Source: Robiginitomaculum_A sp036478535 (GTDB lineage Bacteria; Pseudomonadota; Alphaproteobacteria; Caulobacterales; Maricaulaceae). From it: a DNA stretch of 64,000 bases. The stretch covers positions 2,170,001 through 2,234,000 of the forward strand of contig OZ245059.1 in the NCBI GenBank assembly GCA_965224735.1, given 5' to 3'. Each line of letters begins with the position of its first letter. Position 1 is the first letter of the stretch. Positions 63,239 through 64,000 of the stretch are shown piece after piece. Below the pieces are notes generated by a model. It ran no database searches and had not been told where the DNA came from. It saw only the letters and a list, made by a program, of their open reading frames with translations. The position numbers were made by a program, and so were the translations under genes.

Positions 63239-64000
63239 CTAATAATCGTATTTCACACCAAAGCGAATAGTACGTGGTGATTGATAACTTAATGGTTTAC
63301 CATAACGAGCATCTGGAATTAATGATAATGGACTACCATCACCAGCTCCAGACTCTCCAGTCTCATCAAAATCTGTAGCGCCTTGTGCATTAAAGAGATT
63401 GAAAACATCAACACGGAATTTCAATTTCCCTGGCAAACCACCCGCTGAATTAAACAATTCAGAGGCATCGTATGTCAAAGTCATATCCAAACGGCTAATC
63501 CAGTCACCTTGAAAAGCTGTGCCTCGTTGTACAAGTTTGCCCTTACAATAATTAGCTGCTGTACCATAAGCAGCCGCAAATCCATCTGTAGGATGTTCCC
63601 CAATACAACCGAATTGACGAGGCGAAGTCAAAGTATAGAGCCCCCCAATAACTATTTCATCCGTTAGCTGATATGAACCCCAAGCCTTGAATTTATGCGC
63701 ACGATGGTTTGGTGATTTACCATATTGCCCATCAACCAACCCAGGCTGGTCAAAGTCTTGTGTTAAACCAGCATCAGTTTGACCATTATCGGACTTAACA
63801 GAGCCTTCATAATTACCTTCAAGATTTGAGAACGTATAGGAGCCATGAAGATCAAAGTTATCGGAAAAATCACGATCAAACTTAAACTCTATTGCATCAT
63901 AAACTCGCGAACCTTTTGGATACCCAAGCGTTTCAGCACTGATGTTTGCAAAAAATTCTTCGCCAACAGCAACACCAAGGACTTTTGCAGTGGCAGCATT
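63239..64000 (-). CDS. TonB-dependent receptor, C-terminal part (cut by window edge)
   Basis: Outer-membrane beta-barrel for energy-dependent uptake. About 253 residues are visible, from AATAKVLGVAVGEEFF at the window edge to the C-terminal RTIRFGVKYDY, ending on an aromatic residue as barrel proteins do. Repeating amphipathic strands such as HGSYTFSNLEGNYEGS, SPNHRAHKFKAWGSYQL, VIGGLYTLTSPRQFG and KFRVDVFNLFNAQG (the FNLFN motif near the end) support the class. The region resembles Oar-like receptors with an N-terminal carboxypeptidase-regulatory domain; that part is outside the window. Confidence 0.88.
   Translation of the reverse strand, partial: NAATAKVLGVAVGEEFFANISAETLGYPKGSRVYDAIEFKFDRDFSDNFDLHGSYTFSNLEGNYEGSVKSDNGQTDAGLTQDFDQPGLVDGQYGKSPNHRAHKFKAWGSYQLTDEIVIGGLYTLTSPRQFGCIGEHPTDGFAAAYGTAANYCKGKLVQRGTAFQGDWISRLDMTLTYDASELFNSAGGLPGKLKFRVDVFNLFNAQGATDFDETGESGAGDGSPLSLIPDARYGKPLSYQSPRTIRFGVKYDY

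Overview
The window is chromosomal DNA from a low-to-moderate GC alphaproteobacterium. Three things point there: the gene order tpiA-ppiD-trpEGDC-lexA-comEC-gltX-gltA followed by lpxB-lpxI-lpxA-fabZ-lpxD-skp-bamA-rseP-dxr-cdsA-uppS-frr-pyrH-tsf-rpsB-dnaE; an alphaproteobacterial SOS box (GAAC-N7-GAAC) in front of lexA; and an Irr-type iron box in front of a peroxiredoxin gene. The TonB-dependent receptor, secreted lipoprotein peptidases and lipid A genes fit a marine Maricaulales/Hyphomonadaceae-like Gram-negative, but that rank is an inference.

Layout. 1-2.4 kb (minus): nagZ (cut by the window edge), a SPOR-domain protein and dgt. 2.5-3.6 kb: erpA converging on tpiA. 3.7-9.5 kb (plus): ppiD and the tryptophan genes trpE, trpG, trpD, trpC in a tight operon. 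9.9-15.5 kb: lexA, comEC (reverse), gltX, gltA. 15.5-34 kb (minus): a long run of lipid A, outer-membrane assembly, isoprenoid/phospholipid and translation genes ending upstream with rpsB and dnaE. 34.4-41.7 kb: hom and thrC (divergent), a P-loop kinase-like gene, an M2 (ACE-like) lipoprotein peptidase, sdaA and a peroxiredoxin.

41.65-47.96 kb is a decayed insertion-sequence island around two essential RNA genes, tRNA-Asp(GTC) and rnpB. It holds IS481-, IS1595/ISXO2-, IS4-, IS630-, IS5- and IS110-type material. The IS110 element is the only one with an apparently intact transposase. It sits at the start codon of an IS5 transposase gene, and that IS5 element lies inside a leftover IS1595 end. 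The IS110 upstream non-coding stretch is the expected place for a bridge RNA.

48-64 kb: a membrane-anchored trypsin-like protease with a DUF350 protein, a DPP III-like lipoprotein peptidase with an HEXXH zinc site, an ABC-F ATPase, cytochrome b561, PPK2, an aromatic/aspartate aminotransferase, an alanine/glycine:cation symporter, priA, a transaldolase-family gene, aqpZ, and the C-terminal part of a TonB-dependent receptor. Two further transposase remnants and an unusual run of consecutive small hairpins lie between these genes.

A theme across the window is short tandem duplication (10-24 bp, two copies) in intergenic and pseudogenic DNA, and once at a start codon (erpA) and once at a stop codon (comEC). 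No CRISPR array, prophage or recognisable defence system was seen.
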